From Phycomyces blakesleeanus NRRL 1555(-) (lineage: Eukaryota > Mucoromycota > Mucoromycetes > Mucorales > Phycomycetaceae), in assembly GCF_001638985.1 (NCBI RefSeq), contig NW_017265146.1, positions 1,076,783 to 1,140,782 on the forward strand: a DNA stretch of 64,000 nucleotides, read 5' to 3'. Under the pieces are notes generated by a model. That model was not told the origin of the DNA. It saw only the letters and a list, made by a program, of their open reading frames with translations, and searched no databases. Position numbers and translations under genes: made by a program. This document shows, piece after piece, positions 11,577-24,097 of this stretch. Every line of letters starts with the position of its first letter. Within the stretch, counting starts at the first letter, position 1.

Positions 11577-14500
11577 ATGACTCCTGCTGGACCAGTTTGT
11601 GCTTCATGTAAACAATTGGGTCAGAGCAGAAAATCAAATTTATCCTGCCCTTTGAACCCAAGAAACAAGACTCTCTTGATCCCCCGAAAGAGAACCAGCG
11701 ATAATCTCTCTACCCAAGAAGAATATCAGACAGAGAGTAGTAGAGGTAACATTAAAACAGATTACTTTAATCCATTGGATCGACTTGCATAGTTTCTAAC
11801 TTATTTGCTATCATCTGCATTTATATGATTATTTAGCTGGTGCTTCGAGACCAAGGGTGGAAACTGTTCAGAATCCTGTGGTTCTTACCATAGCAGAAAT
11901 CATTGCTCTCTCCTGTGCTGACCAATATTCTGCAGAGAGTAGCCGAGGTAAATAAATGGAGCAAAATTGATTAATATTCAGCAAAAATTCTAATAATTGT
12001 TTCTACTCTATATATTTCTCTATTTAGCTGCTGCTTCAAGACCAAGAGTTGAAGCTGTCCAGAATTATGTTGTACCGACACAACCAATGTCAATTGACCT
12101 CTCCTTCACAGAACAATATATTGCAGAGAGCAGCAGAGATAATTTTTAAAATTATATATCAATTGCCACAATTATTAATTATTCTTTAATATTTTTATCA
12201 TAGATCTAACTGCTGCTTTTGAGGCTTTGCAAGTTTCTGCTGTTGAGAGAGTCTTGGATTTGACAACCACCACTGCCATTACCACTGCCACTGTTATTCC
12301 CCGCTGTTCCAGCTGTAATGGAATTGGCCACCTACGGAGTAACAGCTTGCAGTGTCCTAACAACAGACGGCACCACACTTTTGTCCCTGGCCAGTTAGCT
12401 GTCACTCATAACATGGCCTGACGTACCATCACCCCATTACCTCCAACTGACAACAGAGGTGTCATGGATGAACAATGCCAATTCTGTGGAGCTCTAATGT
12501 GGATTCATGAGAAAAACTACACGTCCAAGGCAAACAACATCAAGTTCTCTATGTGCTGCAGACTCGGGACTGTCATTCTTCCTCCCTTTGAACCCACCCC
12601 TCCTGGAATTGCAGAACTTTTGGTACACACCACTCCTGCTGGAAAAGATTTCTTCGAAAAAAGATCAGACGGTACAACAGCACTATAAGTTTCACTTCCA
12701 TGGGAGTCAACATTGATCAGTCTGTTGCTAACAATATTGGTGATGCATACAACTTCCGGATCCATGGGACCATCTGCCACAAGACTGGGTCAGTCCTTCC
12801 AACGACCCAGACTCAGATGGATCAGCCCAAGTTTGCCCAGGTTTATATATTTGACCCAGCCTCTCAGGTTGACCATAGACATTGCAATGCCCCGGAATTA
12901 GACAGGGTAATCTTGGAAAAGATTCAGGCCGTTCTCATGGAAGTTAATCCATTTGTTTCCCTCTTCCGTTCTATGCATCAAGTTGCACGGGATAATGATG
13001 GAACAGCCGACATGACCTTTTGCCTGGCAGAGTCTGGCTCAGCAGACCAGCAACGGTACAATACTCCCACTGTTGAGAAAGTGGCAGTGTTGATGAGTGA
13101 TACTGAGCATAATGAGGCAAGAGACATCATTCTGCACACCCAGACAGACTATCTCCACAAGATCAATGAGTACCACCACAACTATGATGCTTTGCAGTAT
13201 GTTCTACTCTTCCCTTCTGGTGATTTTGGCTGGACCATCAATAGATATACTCCAACAAGATCAAAGATCTCCACCATGGACTGGTACGCTAACCATCTCA
13301 TGTACCATCCCAACTTTATGCACCTCCTCCACCGTTTTGGCTGCCTCTTTCAACAGTATATTGTTGATATGTATGCCAAGATTGAACATAGCCGTCTTGG
13401 ATATTATGTCCTGAACCAAAAAAAGATGTGTGCAGAACTTTACAGTAGTATCCAGGATGCAGTCCACCTCAATGACAATGATATGACAAATCTTGGTTGG
13501 CCAGTGATTCTTCCTTCCTCCTTCCTTGGCAGCCCACAATGTATGCGTGAATTGTACCAAGATGCTATGGGCATTGTGTGCCACTTTGGCAAGCCGGATC
13601 TCTTTGTGACCTTTACCTGCAATCCTACTTGGCCAGAAATCACAAATTCTCTGTTGGGTAGACTGAGTGCCAGTGATAGACCTGATCTTTGTTTCCGTGT
13701 GTTTCACATGAAGCTTGAGCAACTCATGCACGACTTAACAAAGAAGTATACCTTGGGGAAGATCGTAGCACATGTCCATGTCATTGAGTTCCAGAAGCGA
13801 GGTCTCCCTCATGCCCATATTCTGTTGATCCTAGCTATAGCAGACAAGCCAGTTACAGTAGACAATTATGACAGAATCGTCTCTGCTGAGTATCTGGATC
13901 CTGATCTTGAGCCAGAAGCATTTGCAATCATCAGCCACCATATGGTGCATAGACCATGCGAAGAGAAGGTCCGTCTTGCTAATGTCCCTCTAGCACGTTG
14001 CATGAAGAATGGCTGCTGCCAGAAGCATTATCCAAAGAATGCCCAAGACGATACAATTGAAGATGGTGCTGGATACCCTTTGTATCGTTGGAGACAGAAC
14101 GGAAGATTGGTCATACAGTACAATACCATCCTAGACAATCAATGGGTGGTTCCTAACAACCGCTATCTATGTGTAAAGTACAATACACATATCAACGTCG
14201 GGATCTGTACCTCTGTTGCCTCTGTAAAATATCTTTACAAGTATGTATACAAGGGTCATGACCGTGCCATGACAGTCCTGCAGCCTGGATCCTCATCCAC
14301 CCCCCAAGAACCCATCAATGAGATCCAAGAATTCCTTGATGCCCATTATGTCTCTGCGTCCAAAGTTTGCTAGAGAATCTTTTTTTTTAGGATTCACAGT
14401 GAGTCCCCAGCTCACCAGAGACTTGCTATCCATCTTGAGAATGCCGAGACCGTTTACTTCTGTGAATCTGACTCTCTTGAAGAAACATCTGGGTGGGGCT

Positions 14501-16668
14501 CCTCTACCATCTTGACTGGATAGTTTGCTCACAATACATTGAATATTTCGTCCCGCAAGTATCTTTATTTGGAATTTCCTTCGCATTTTACATGGAAAAA
14601 AAATCAGGGAAAGTGGACTCCACGTGGCAAAAAGAAAAGCAAAACCCTTGGCAGAGTCCACACTGTTTCACCAAGAGACCCAGAATGGTACTATCTGAGA
14701 ATCTTGCTGCTCAATGTCCCTGGTGCCACAAGTTTTGAGTATCTGCGTACTGTCAAAGGCCGCATATATCCTACCAATCAAGATGCTTGCCATGCTCTTG
14801 GGCTGTTGGTGGATGACAGTGAATGGAACTGCTGTATGGAAGAAGCTGTAGGCTATGAGATCCCATCATCATTGCGTCGCCTGTTTGCCATCCTCTTGGT
14901 CTTCTGTGAGGTGTCTGATCCCTTTGCTCTCTGGCTGGCCTACCGCTCTTCCATGGTTGAGAACTATCTCCATGCTTTCCAACAGGCAGAGAATGACTTC
15001 TCTCTTGAGCCAACTGAAGTCATGTATGACAGATGTCTGTGGAGCATTGAAAGCCACATGTCAGCCAATGGTCTTTCCCTCACTTCCTTTTCTGGGTTTG
15101 TTCTCACCCCACTGCTGGACTCCTCGGATGCCCAGATCCCTGCCAGTGAATTGAGAACATTGATTGATGAGCAAGAAGCCCTTTGTATTGAGGCTTTGTC
15201 TTTGCCTGATTCGGACATGCTCTCATTCAATGAGGAACAGCAAGTAGCATACCATGTTGTCATGGAAGCAGTTGACGCAAGCTCTACAACCCTAAGATTG
15301 TATTTTGTTAATGGACCAGGTGGCACTGGAAAGATCTTTTTATTCAATGCCATGCTCAGAAAAGTCCATCAACAAGGCAAGATTGCTCTCGCGGTAGCTA
15401 CCAGTGAAATTGCAGCTCTGCTTTTGGATGGTAGCCGAACAGCTCATTCCAGGTTCAAGATTCCCATTAACATTGACGTCAACTCTATTTGCTCCATTCC
15501 TTCCAACTCTGAGCTTGCAAAGTTGATCAGGAAAACAGAGTTGATTGTTTGGGATGAGGTATCCATGGTCAGCAAGGATCTTATCAATGCTGTCAATCAT
15601 TCTATTCAAGATGTTATGAAGTTGGTTAACTCCTTGCTCAATACTGTTCCTTTTGGTGGCAAGCTGTTCGTTTTTGGTGGTGACTTTTGCCAGGTGCTTC
15701 CTGTCATTCAAGGAGGAAACAGAGCCCAGATTGTTTCCCAGTGCATCAAGGAAGCACGTCTCTGGAGCCATGTTCACTCCATGAAACTCACAAGGAACAT
15801 GCACATTGCCAAGTCCACTGATCCCTGGGAAGTGGCACAACTTAATGAGTTTGCTGCCCTTCTTCTGACTGTTGGCAATGGCAGTCTTCAGACGACTGGT
15901 GGTCCAGACACCTTTCAGATCCCCCCCTATATGCTTATACGAGGCCGTAATATCAATCATCTGGCCAGTACAATATTCTCTAATCTTTCTAACAATGCCA
16001 GCAATCCCAGCTTCCTTATAGGCCGTGCAATCTTAACCCCAAAGAATACAGAAGTTAAAAAGATCAACAACATCATTATGAAACTGTTCCCTGGACAAGC
16101 AACAGAGTTTAAGAGTATTGATAAAGGTCTCAGCGAAAATGATCAATTGAGTTACCCAAATGAATTTCTCAACAAACTCGACCCTGGATCTTTGCCTCCA
16201 CATACTCTATGCCTCAAGAACGGATGTCCAATTATGCTACTAAGAAACCTGGACCCTAAGAATGGCCTCTGCAATAGTACCTGCCTTATATGCAATGACT
16301 TTGGCAGATATATCATCACGGCCACCATTGTAACAGGATCAAGTGCTGGAAAGGTGGTTCTTATACCCAGAATCAAGCTGAACCCAACTAGATCAACCAT
16401 GTCTATTGATTTCAAGCGATGTCAATTTCCAGTCCGCCTTGCCTTTACTATGACTATCAACAAGTCCCAAGGCCAGACCATTGACAAAGTTGGTCTGTGC
16501 CTTCCCGACCATGTCTTTGGTTATAGGCAGTTGTATGTTGCTCTCTCCAGGGTCTGAACTCCAGACTCAGTAAAAATTATGGTTGATATGGACAGTATTT
16601 CTACTGAAACAACTAGCAATGTCTATATAAACAATGTTGTTTATAAGGAAGTTGTTCCTAACAATTAA
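11577..16668 (+). pseudogene. Helitron Rep-helicase (RepHel), decayed, multi-exon
   Basis: Rolling-circle transposase fused to a PIF1-like helicase. N-terminal exons are 11577-11745, 11837-11947, 12028-12138 and one from 12204; the rest is a single reading frame. They carry Cys-rich zinc-binding modules (CSSCNGIGH; CQFCGALMW). The Rep domain shows the HUH motif in FQKRGLPHAHILL and the tyrosines of YLYKYVYKG (near 14,235). The helicase shows GPGGTGK (near 15,313), WDEVSMV, FGGDFCQVLP and the C-terminal NKSQGQT and YVALSRV blocks. Lesions: TGA at 12,419; a frameshift in an A6 run (12,657-12,662); TAG at 14,371 and 14,521; TGA at 16,555; an AT instead of GT donor after 12,138; and Ile after the Walker A Lys where Thr or Ser is required. 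Helitron ends were not found. Confidence 0.88.
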
Positions 16669-17315
16669 CCAATCTGTTCCATATCATACGCCTTCTGCCA
16701 TATGTCTTTATCCAAATATGCCAATCTTTTTCTATATGCTTTATTTTTATTTTCGTATTTTTTGTATTCACGTTATTTCTGCTTATACTTATGCTTATGC
16801 TTATGCTTATCTTTATCTTTATGTTTTTTTTTTTATTTTTTTTTCAAATATTTTAATGTTTTTTTTTTTAAATTGTCAATACCAATTGTGTATATGACAA
16901 AGTATAACGTTTTTTTTCCTTTTTGAAAATATTAAAATACAAACCCCCCAAAAAATATGGCTTCCAGATATGTTCTTTACTATTATTTTATTACTATTAT
17001 TATAATTCAAGTTAAATAATTGGATAACCAAGTTGTATCTGTGTAATTTGTCTAATAATAATTATTAGCACAAAGTTCTGACTACTTGATCAGATTGCTT
17101 TGTACCTCTCTGACTCGGTATTTTTTTATGAAAAAAGAATAATAGTAATATAAGTCATCTATATATTCTTTAAGGTTCCGAGACTACCCGCTTTTAAAGT
17201 TAGATTTTATAATACATCTTGCTTACACTCCAAAATAAAATATAAATAAATAATATCTCCCTGCTTTTTTTTGACAATTTTTTCTCTTTCATTATTTCTT
17301 ACATTTTATACCAAC
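16669..17315. other. A+T-rich region, no gene recognised
   Basis: It holds T-rich tracts and a short (GCTTAT)n run (16,790-16,815). Small open frames here are driven by composition. It may still belong to the Helitron, whose 3' terminus was not identified. Confidence 0.4.
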
Positions 17316-18300
17316 ATGAACTACACACTTCAAACTTCTTTCAAAACCTTGCAAAAAAATGTCTACATTTCATCTGGTGTCTCTGGAGCTATGCTAATGG
17401 CTTTGGCCAGTAGCTACAAAGAGGTGGCAAAAATAAATAAATATCATTTATCAATCAACAAATAACACAATATATTAAAAACATATTTTGATTAATAGAT
17501 CTTTCAAAAAAATCGTTAATGTCCCTAACCGGAGCATTAATAATGCAACTATTCAGTATCTTGGGTGCAGTGCCAGGAAGACAACATAAATGTCATCGAT
17601 GTGATCATCTTGATTACAGACCGTACTCCAGGCCCGCCCCCAAGATTTTACCTTTTGGAGGATATCAAGCAACAGCTTGACACAAATATAATATTCACCA
17701 AATAACATAGCTATCGTTGTACAAATTTTCCGTAACTTATCAAATATATTTGAATTAGACTCCACTACCAGAGATATTCTCTATAATCCTGGATTTGACA
17801 GATTATAGAGAGTATCTCCGCAAGGAATTTGTGGAGTCTTTTGTGTCTTGGTGGGAGAATGTTGGAAAACTTCCCACAAGGGTTATGTAAGTACAGAAAG
17901 TACGCTCCATATACTGTGCTAATCTAAACCAATATCTATATAATATATATATATATGTAATCTAGCTCCCCTGACCAAGACCCCATCATTGGGTTCTTGG
18001 AGGCTGTTGCACTCGGCCCCGAGCAACTCAAACTCAATGCAGTTATGAAGGGGTATGTTTTTTTACTATAATACACAATCGATAATTAACTATACAATTT
18101 CTTTTAAAATAATAATAATATGAAATAACAGAAAGTAACAATAAGCACCCTTCATAACTCCAAAAATAATTTATTTGTTAATTTTTTACAAGGAACTTCT
18201 TAATTTATTTGTTTTTTTTTTAATTCTCTATTTTTTTAGGGCTCGAGTGACCTTGCGCCTTTGTCTGTGCTTGTGAGGGGGGGTCGTCCCACATTCAAGA
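17316..18300 (+). pseudogene. Relic of an unrecognised multi-exon gene downstream of the Helitron ORF
   Basis: Several short stretches look protein-coding on the plus strand. One begins MNYTLQTSFKTLQKNVYISS at 17,316. One includes DLTDYREYLRKEFVESFVSW (near 17,795-17,855) and ends at a GTAAGT donor near 17,887. One begins SPDQDPIIGFLEAVALGPEQ after an AG acceptor near 17,965. One follows an acceptor near 18,240. They cannot be joined into one open frame because stops intervene. I do not recognise the family. Its position just 3' of RepHel fits an accessory or captured Helitron gene, but an unrelated host relic is equally possible. Confidence 0.3.
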
Positions 18301-18709
18301 GTTGACTCATGTATATGGCAATGATCCAGGCCAAGTGTAAGCATGCTCTTAAAGCATGGGTATGACCAAAATCTCAATTTATTAATTTCTTTTTCTTTTT
18401 CCTTTCTTTCTCTTTATATCTGATTTGGCTTTATGTTTTTATTGGGTGGAGTCTGGCAAGAACAGCATCCTCCACATCAAAGTGAATTTCCAGACGGATG
18501 CCTTATAAATTATAAATACAAAAAATAAAAATAAAATACATTTGATTTTACAAAATTCAATCTTTAAGCCATTATGTAGATGAGATCTCAAAAAAATATT
18601 TTAAATTGAAAAGACTTTAAAATCATACAAGAAATTTTGGCAGCAAAGATTATAATATATGTTACAAGATGACTATTCAATATATAAAATAAAGAAAAAA
18701 AAATAAACA
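18301..18709. other. A+T-rich region, nothing recognised
   Basis: Pyrimidine-rich run at 18,390-18,420, then A+T-rich DNA with no supported open frame. It leads into the hairpin-tailed repeat block. Confidence 0.4.
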
Positions 18710-18902
18710 ACAGGTGCAATTATTGCTCTATTACTTCAAAGGTTTTCAACTTTTGTATGAGCTACATTTGTTTTTGTTTTAGTATTAAATCTTTATAATA
18801 TTAAAATATTCAAATAAACTCAGACAAACAATTTTTTCTTTCTTTTCATAGTATGGTTATTGCTTCCTGAACTGTCCCAATGGGGACAACTGGTCTACTT
18901 TG
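18710..18902. repeat. Hairpin-tailed repeat block, copy B
   Basis: Second copy of the block at 9770-9965, with the same hairpin (TGTCCC at 18,873-18,878, loop AATG, GGGACA at 18,883-18,888). The segment CATAGTATGGTTATTGCTTC is identical. It abuts the left LTR of the Gypsy element. Copy A abuts a different LTR-like sequence at the same position. Confidence 0.6.
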
Positions 18903-19110
18903 TCATAGATAATATATTGTTAAGTTATTACCCACGCTCTTGTTTGAGTGATTAGTGATGTTGACTAAGGTATGTGACCTTGTTATCGGTATATTCTTTA
19001 TTTAATGATAGTGTGAGAAATAATATATAGTTGATACTGGTTGCTTATTCAATATATCTTTGTCTTATTGTCTGTGCACTCTATTTGAATCTACGATTAT
19101 ATTGGATACA
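18901..19110 (-). repeat. Gypsy 3' LTR, about 210 bp
   Basis: On the plus strand it starts TGTCATAGATAATATATTG and ends TTGGATACA, with ACATTACCCCCCTCC (complement of the polypurine tract) immediately after. It matches the two halves of the right LTR (24,065-24,097 and 24,630-24,809) with few differences. Its first bases differ from the right copy (TGTCA against TATCA), so the exact boundary is uncertain by two bases. Confidence 0.75.
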
Positions 19111-19188
19111 ACATTACCCCCCTCCAGGTTGGAACAACCATTTGAATTGCTTAGGGGAGTATCTGTACATGTATGAGAGCAAATGTCT

Positions 19189-22100
19189 TTATTTGCGTAT
19201 ACGTTTGCTAAAGCGTGTAGGTTTTTGTGTTGGATGTGTATGCTTGTTATGTATAATTGTAGCTTTATTGGTGGGTTTCTCTGGACCTCGTCTTTGCCAA
19301 TATTTGTCAATTATGCTCAGATCGTTGAAATTGCTTATGGGCTCCCAAGTGTCTTGATCTGGTACATAGTTTTTCCAGCACACTTTGTAAAGGTAGTCAC
19401 CTTTTTCTTGACAATGATCAATGATGGCCTGTATCTCGTAAAAGCTATCTGGAGATATAACAGTATCTTATGAGATCAGCTTTACCTGCGAAGATGGGAT
19501 GTTTTGTGATAGAAGTGCCCCCGTTTTGTCTTGCAAAATGTAGCTGCCTCCTGTTGTTCTGCCCTTGACTGTGAATGGTCCTTCATATCTTGGGTCCGTC
19601 TTAGACTTTCTTAATATGTTCTTTACCATCACGTTGCTGTCGTTTGGGAACTCCATTATTATTTTATGGTCTTTGTCGTGTTTTCCTTTATCAGCAGCTT
19701 GTGTAGCTTTGATGCGTTCGCAGATTGCTGGGAATACGACAGTCTCCATTTGTTTAATTCTTTTTTTCATATCTGGTAGACTGTTAGGAGCGTTGTGCGT
19801 GCTCTCTGTTTTTCTGTAATCAGCAAAATCGTTTGGTTGTCTTGCAAACATTAGAGTGAATGGCTGTGTGCCATGTAGCTTAGCATGTTTACTATTTATT
19901 ACTAGCTGTGTGCTTGGAATATATATGTTCCAGTTTCGCTTTGCTCCCTGTGTTCTCTTGTTGATGACTTCCTTGGCTGTGTGTACCCATTTTTTAGCAA
20001 CTCCATTTGCTCGTAGATGATAGAGTGTTACAAGCCGATGATCAATTTCTGCTGTATTTGTGAAAGTCTTGATGAGTTCGTTGACAAACTTGGTATCATT
20101 ATCTGACTGTAAAACCTTGGGTAGGCCAAAGTCACAAAAGATTTGAATGAGTTGTTTTGCAATTGTTAAAGATGTCTTATCTGGAATTGCGCGGAGTATG
20201 CAGAATTGGGAAAAGATGTCAACCATTACTAGCATGTAATGATTGCCGTTGTGCGTGGTGGTGTATGGGCCAGCTAAGTCTATGGCCCAGTGTTCACCTG
20301 GTTGACTGGCTGTAATAGGCTTCAGCAGATGATAGCTGTGTTTTGAGACTTTGAACCATTGGTAATTCAAGCAGCGCTTTACTGTTTCTGTTGCCTCTTG
20401 CTTGAGATTAGTCCAGTGTAGTCCATCACTATGTATAGCATTGACAATAGCATCTGTACCAAAGTGGCCGAGTAGATGTGCTTGGTTGAGTAGATGTTGT
20501 CTGTTTTTGATAGGTGGTGTTATCATATCCCCTGTGTTGTGCATGCGTTAGATAGCATGTGTATTTTGTGTGTTCTTTGTTAGATGATTCGTAGAGATTT
20601 CTATGGCTTTACCCTCCCCCAGCAGTTTTTCTGAGGTGAAAAGGCGCAATAAAACATCTCGCAATATATTGTCAATGCCAGAGCGGTGGACTATGTCATA
20701 AGTATAGTCGCAGAGTACATCAAGCCAGTTTATTATCATAGGGTTAGCAATTTCTTGCGTATGAAGGTACGTGAGAGCCTTGTGATCCGTGTACAACGTG
20801 AACTTGTTACCCCACAAGAACTTATGGAATTTAGTCAAAGCATAAACGATGCCCAAAAGTTTGCATTTGGTGACAGGATAGTTGCGTTCAGATTTGGAAA
20901 GTGACCGTGCCATAAAACCGATGTAGCGATATTGGTTGTCTATGATCTGATAGAGCACGGTGCCAATACCTGTGTTGGAGGCGTCTGTGGCAACCAGAAA
21001 TGGTTGAGTTGTGTCAGAGTGGCTTAGAACTGGTGCGTGTGTAAGTGCAATTTTGAGCTTGGAAAAAGCTTGCGTTTGTTCTTCTGTCCATAACCCGTGT
21101 AGTGAGTCAGCATTGTGTAGTTTGTCCAGAGGAGAAGACAGTTGCAACAAGTTGGGAATGTGCTCACAAAAATAGTTGACGAGATCCATGAAGCGTTGAA
21201 TGTCTTTGCCAGACTTGGGTTGTGGCCACATGGTAGCATTGTGAACCTTGTGAGCATCAAGATCAATACCTCTAGTGCTTACAGTAAAACCCAGTAACGA
21301 TACAGAAGTTTGTGCAAAGTGACATTTCTGCGGATTGAGAATGAGATTGACATCCGTGAGCTTTTGAATAGCCGTTTGGACATGTTTAACATGGTCAGAC
21401 ATGTTAGTGGAAAAAACTACAATGTCGTCAACAAATGCAGTGACATATGGAGTATTGTGATAAATCAAATTGACTACTCGCTGAAACTTAGACAACAATG
21501 ACTTGAGACCAAAGGGACATCCTCGAAACATATACTGATTGCCTTCAAACATGAATGTAGTCCTGCGTCTATCGTCTTTATGAATTTTGAATCGATGAAA
21601 GGCACTCTTGAGGTCTAACGTAGTGAAGATTGTTGCACCCCGTAGCCTGTGAAAGAGTTCAGAGATGAGTGGCAGAGGGAATCTGTCGTCAGGTAGCAGA
21701 GTGTTGATGGCTCTGGGATCTAAGCAAGGACACTTGCCTGTGGGATTACCAAACTCATCTTTTTTAGGAGCGAATGTAAGTGGGCTGTTCCACTTAGTAT
21801 TGACGGGTGCCCTTTGTATGGTGCCATCAGTAAGCCATTGGTTTATATGTTTGGCCATCAGTGGAACAAGTTGTAAAGCAATAGGATATTGTCGTCTATA
21901 GACTACTTGATCTGGGGGCGTTAGTAGTCGTACAATAGATTCCTTAACTATACAAAATGAAGTTATGGGTATGGCTTCATTTGCTTTACTAAAGACTAGT
22001 AGAGCCTTCATGAATTGAGAATGATCAGTGGGTGTACCGGCTGGTGAATTATTGGGCTTTTCTATTTCAGCTATGGGTGTAGGGATCTGAGGTGTATTAG

Positions 22101-22509
22101 AACCGTACCAACTCTCTGCTAGTCCCAGTAAATGTATACCAAGACTTGGCATTAAATCTGTACCAATACTAACATCTATATTCTCAGCGAGATCCAAAAA
22201 TTCAAAAGAATGTGTAATGTGTTTGTTGTTATACAAAACTTTTATTAGTTTTGTTACTCCTAGTCTATGAGCTATAGCGTTACTAGTGGCCAACACGATT
22301 TTCCCTTTGTGAGGAATTATTGACCACCCAAACTTGCTACAGAGCTTGGTGTTGACAGAGCTGATGGTGGCCCTGGTGTCTACCAGTGCCCATAGTTTTT
22401 TCTCTTCTAAAGAAATAGGAACGAGATAGAAGTGAGTAGATCGTTTACTAAGATCTACATAAGTGCCTGTGTACTTACATGGGGAGCACTGTTCAAAGTC
22501 CATGACCAT
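19189..22509 (-). pseudogene. Gypsy pol: protease, RT, RNase H, integrase, chromodomain
   Basis: Order from 22,509 leftward. Protease-like ALVDTRATISSV, where Arg (AGG) replaces the Gly of the DTG/DSG active site. Reverse transcriptase with LDLKSAFH and VTAFVDDIVVF. RNase H with VATDASNTGIG. Integrase zinc domain in which the last Cys is Tyr (CLNYQ). Integrase core with WAIDLAGPY and LQSDNDTKF. At the third catalytic position, 36 residues after the Asp of LQSDND, there is Lys (AAA) instead of Glu. A chromodomain-like tail (YKVCWKNYVPDQDTWEP) ends at 19,189. In-frame TAA stops lie at 20,548 and 19,468. The enzyme set is complete in outline but inactive. Confidence 0.9.
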
Positions 22510-22512
22510 GGA

Positions 22513-23877
22513 CTAGTCGTTTTCAGAGGAGCTTGCCTCCGAGGGAGTGTTGTTGCTAGTAACAGCGTGTGCAGAACGGACGGCAAAGTGGGGGGCAGAT
22601 CTCTGAGAAGAGCCAGACACAGAACCCGAAGAACTGGAGGAGCCAGAGACAGAAGTACAGCAATGTTTGTGAGACCAAACTTCACCACACCAGCAACAAG
22701 GGGTAGAACCAACATATTTGTTGATGTGGAGTATTTTCTCCACCCAGTTACCTCCCTTGGTTGCCAGGGCTATCTTGAGGATGTGGCAATCCTCAGTGTC
22801 ATGATTGCCCTTGCCATGGAGTGAACACTTCTTGCTTGAGGAGCGTTCACGGCTCGGTGTAGTTTCGTGGGAAAAACCAGAAGAGCAAGCAGAAGAAGAG
22901 TGAGTAAGTGTGTGTGACACCTGTGCTTGACCAAGTGTGCGGGTCCTAGGAGCAGAGTCGTTGTGTAGAGTGGCAGGGAATACCGTGTTGTAGATTGACC
23001 TAGCCAGAGAGGCTGCCTTGTCAATAGTGTCCCGTTTTTCTCTGTACATGTTTACTTGCAGGAGTGGGACTTGGTGGGCCATCTCTGGCAGGAGGGTGGC
23101 AGTATAAGCTATAGCGGCTTGCATGTTGTCAGCTATCTTGGCCTCTTGCCGGACACGTTGGTATCTGTCCGTGTAATTGCTTATGGACTCCATGGCTCTC
23201 ATTCTCATGAGCATCAGCTCATGCGTGAGTTATACCTGGCGTTCCAGATTGTTGATGCCATAGACACAAATAAATGCATCACGTGCAAAAGACCAGGGGA
23301 GCTCAGAGGAACTATGAAGGTAGTTGTCATACCAGGATTGTTGCTCTCTTGATAGAACAATGGGCAGGAGGTGGTGCCAGTCCACGTTGAGATCCAGACT
23401 GTACAAATGGAGTACATTTTCAAATTTGTCAAAGCATTCCTCGATAGAGGAGTACACCTTCTGAGTGGTGTCTCACTCGTTTCCTTGCCACTGGAAGATG
23501 GGCAGTTCCCTGGGCACAACACGGGATTGACGGGTTTCTTGCTCAGCAGGAGGTAGGCTGGAATGCAGTAAATGACTATGCGCCGAGATGAGAATAGTCA
23601 AGTCACCTTTCATTGTTGTAATGGTTTGCCTGATTTGATTCTTCCTTTCCTCAGATAGATTCTGCTCAATGGCATCAGCAAGGGCAGTGAAGCAGGTAGC
23701 CAGAACGTTGTGGATGCAACTAATGGCTTGCAAGGAAGTGTCAGCTTGGGTGTTGGCAGAAGCATCCATTCTGCTCAAGTCGGTCTGAGCAGACAAAACT
23801 GGAGATTTGCCATTGAGATGTTTGGAAGACATAGTGGTGTTTTTGTTATAGGGTGTAAAAGAAAAAGAGTTCACCAT
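22513..23877 (-). pseudogene. Gypsy gag-like polyprotein
   Basis: Three open segments (23473-23877, 23230-23457, 22513-23214) are in one frame, separated by TGA at 23,473 and TAA at 23,230. The middle holds a retrotransposon gag-like helical region, including YTDRYQRVRQEA. The C-terminal third has Cys/His clusters (CSLHGKGNHDTEDCH; CCWCGEVWSHKHCC) followed by a Ser-rich tail. A single TAG at 22,513 separates gag from pol in the same frame. That could be programmed readthrough or another lesion. The start could be 23,877 or the internal ATG at 23,832. Confidence 0.75.
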
Positions 23878-24097
23878 AAAAAATGTTATATTTTTAGAAA
23901 AAGAAAGAAAAACAAAGTGCAGACAAGAAGTATGGTGAGACTTTGTTTATTAATGAAAAAAAAGATCCACTTCTATTGCCATTTGCTATGTGAGTTTATA
24001 TAGACATTGCGTGTGTATTTAGAATAATGATATGAGTATATCATGTAATGCCTGTTTTCTTATATCATAGATAATATATTGTTAAGTTATTACCCAC

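Noticed and set aside
16634..16926. Tyr/Phe-rich open frames after the Helitron
   Set aside because: Produced by T-rich low-complexity DNA and a GCTTAT repeat; no conserved content.
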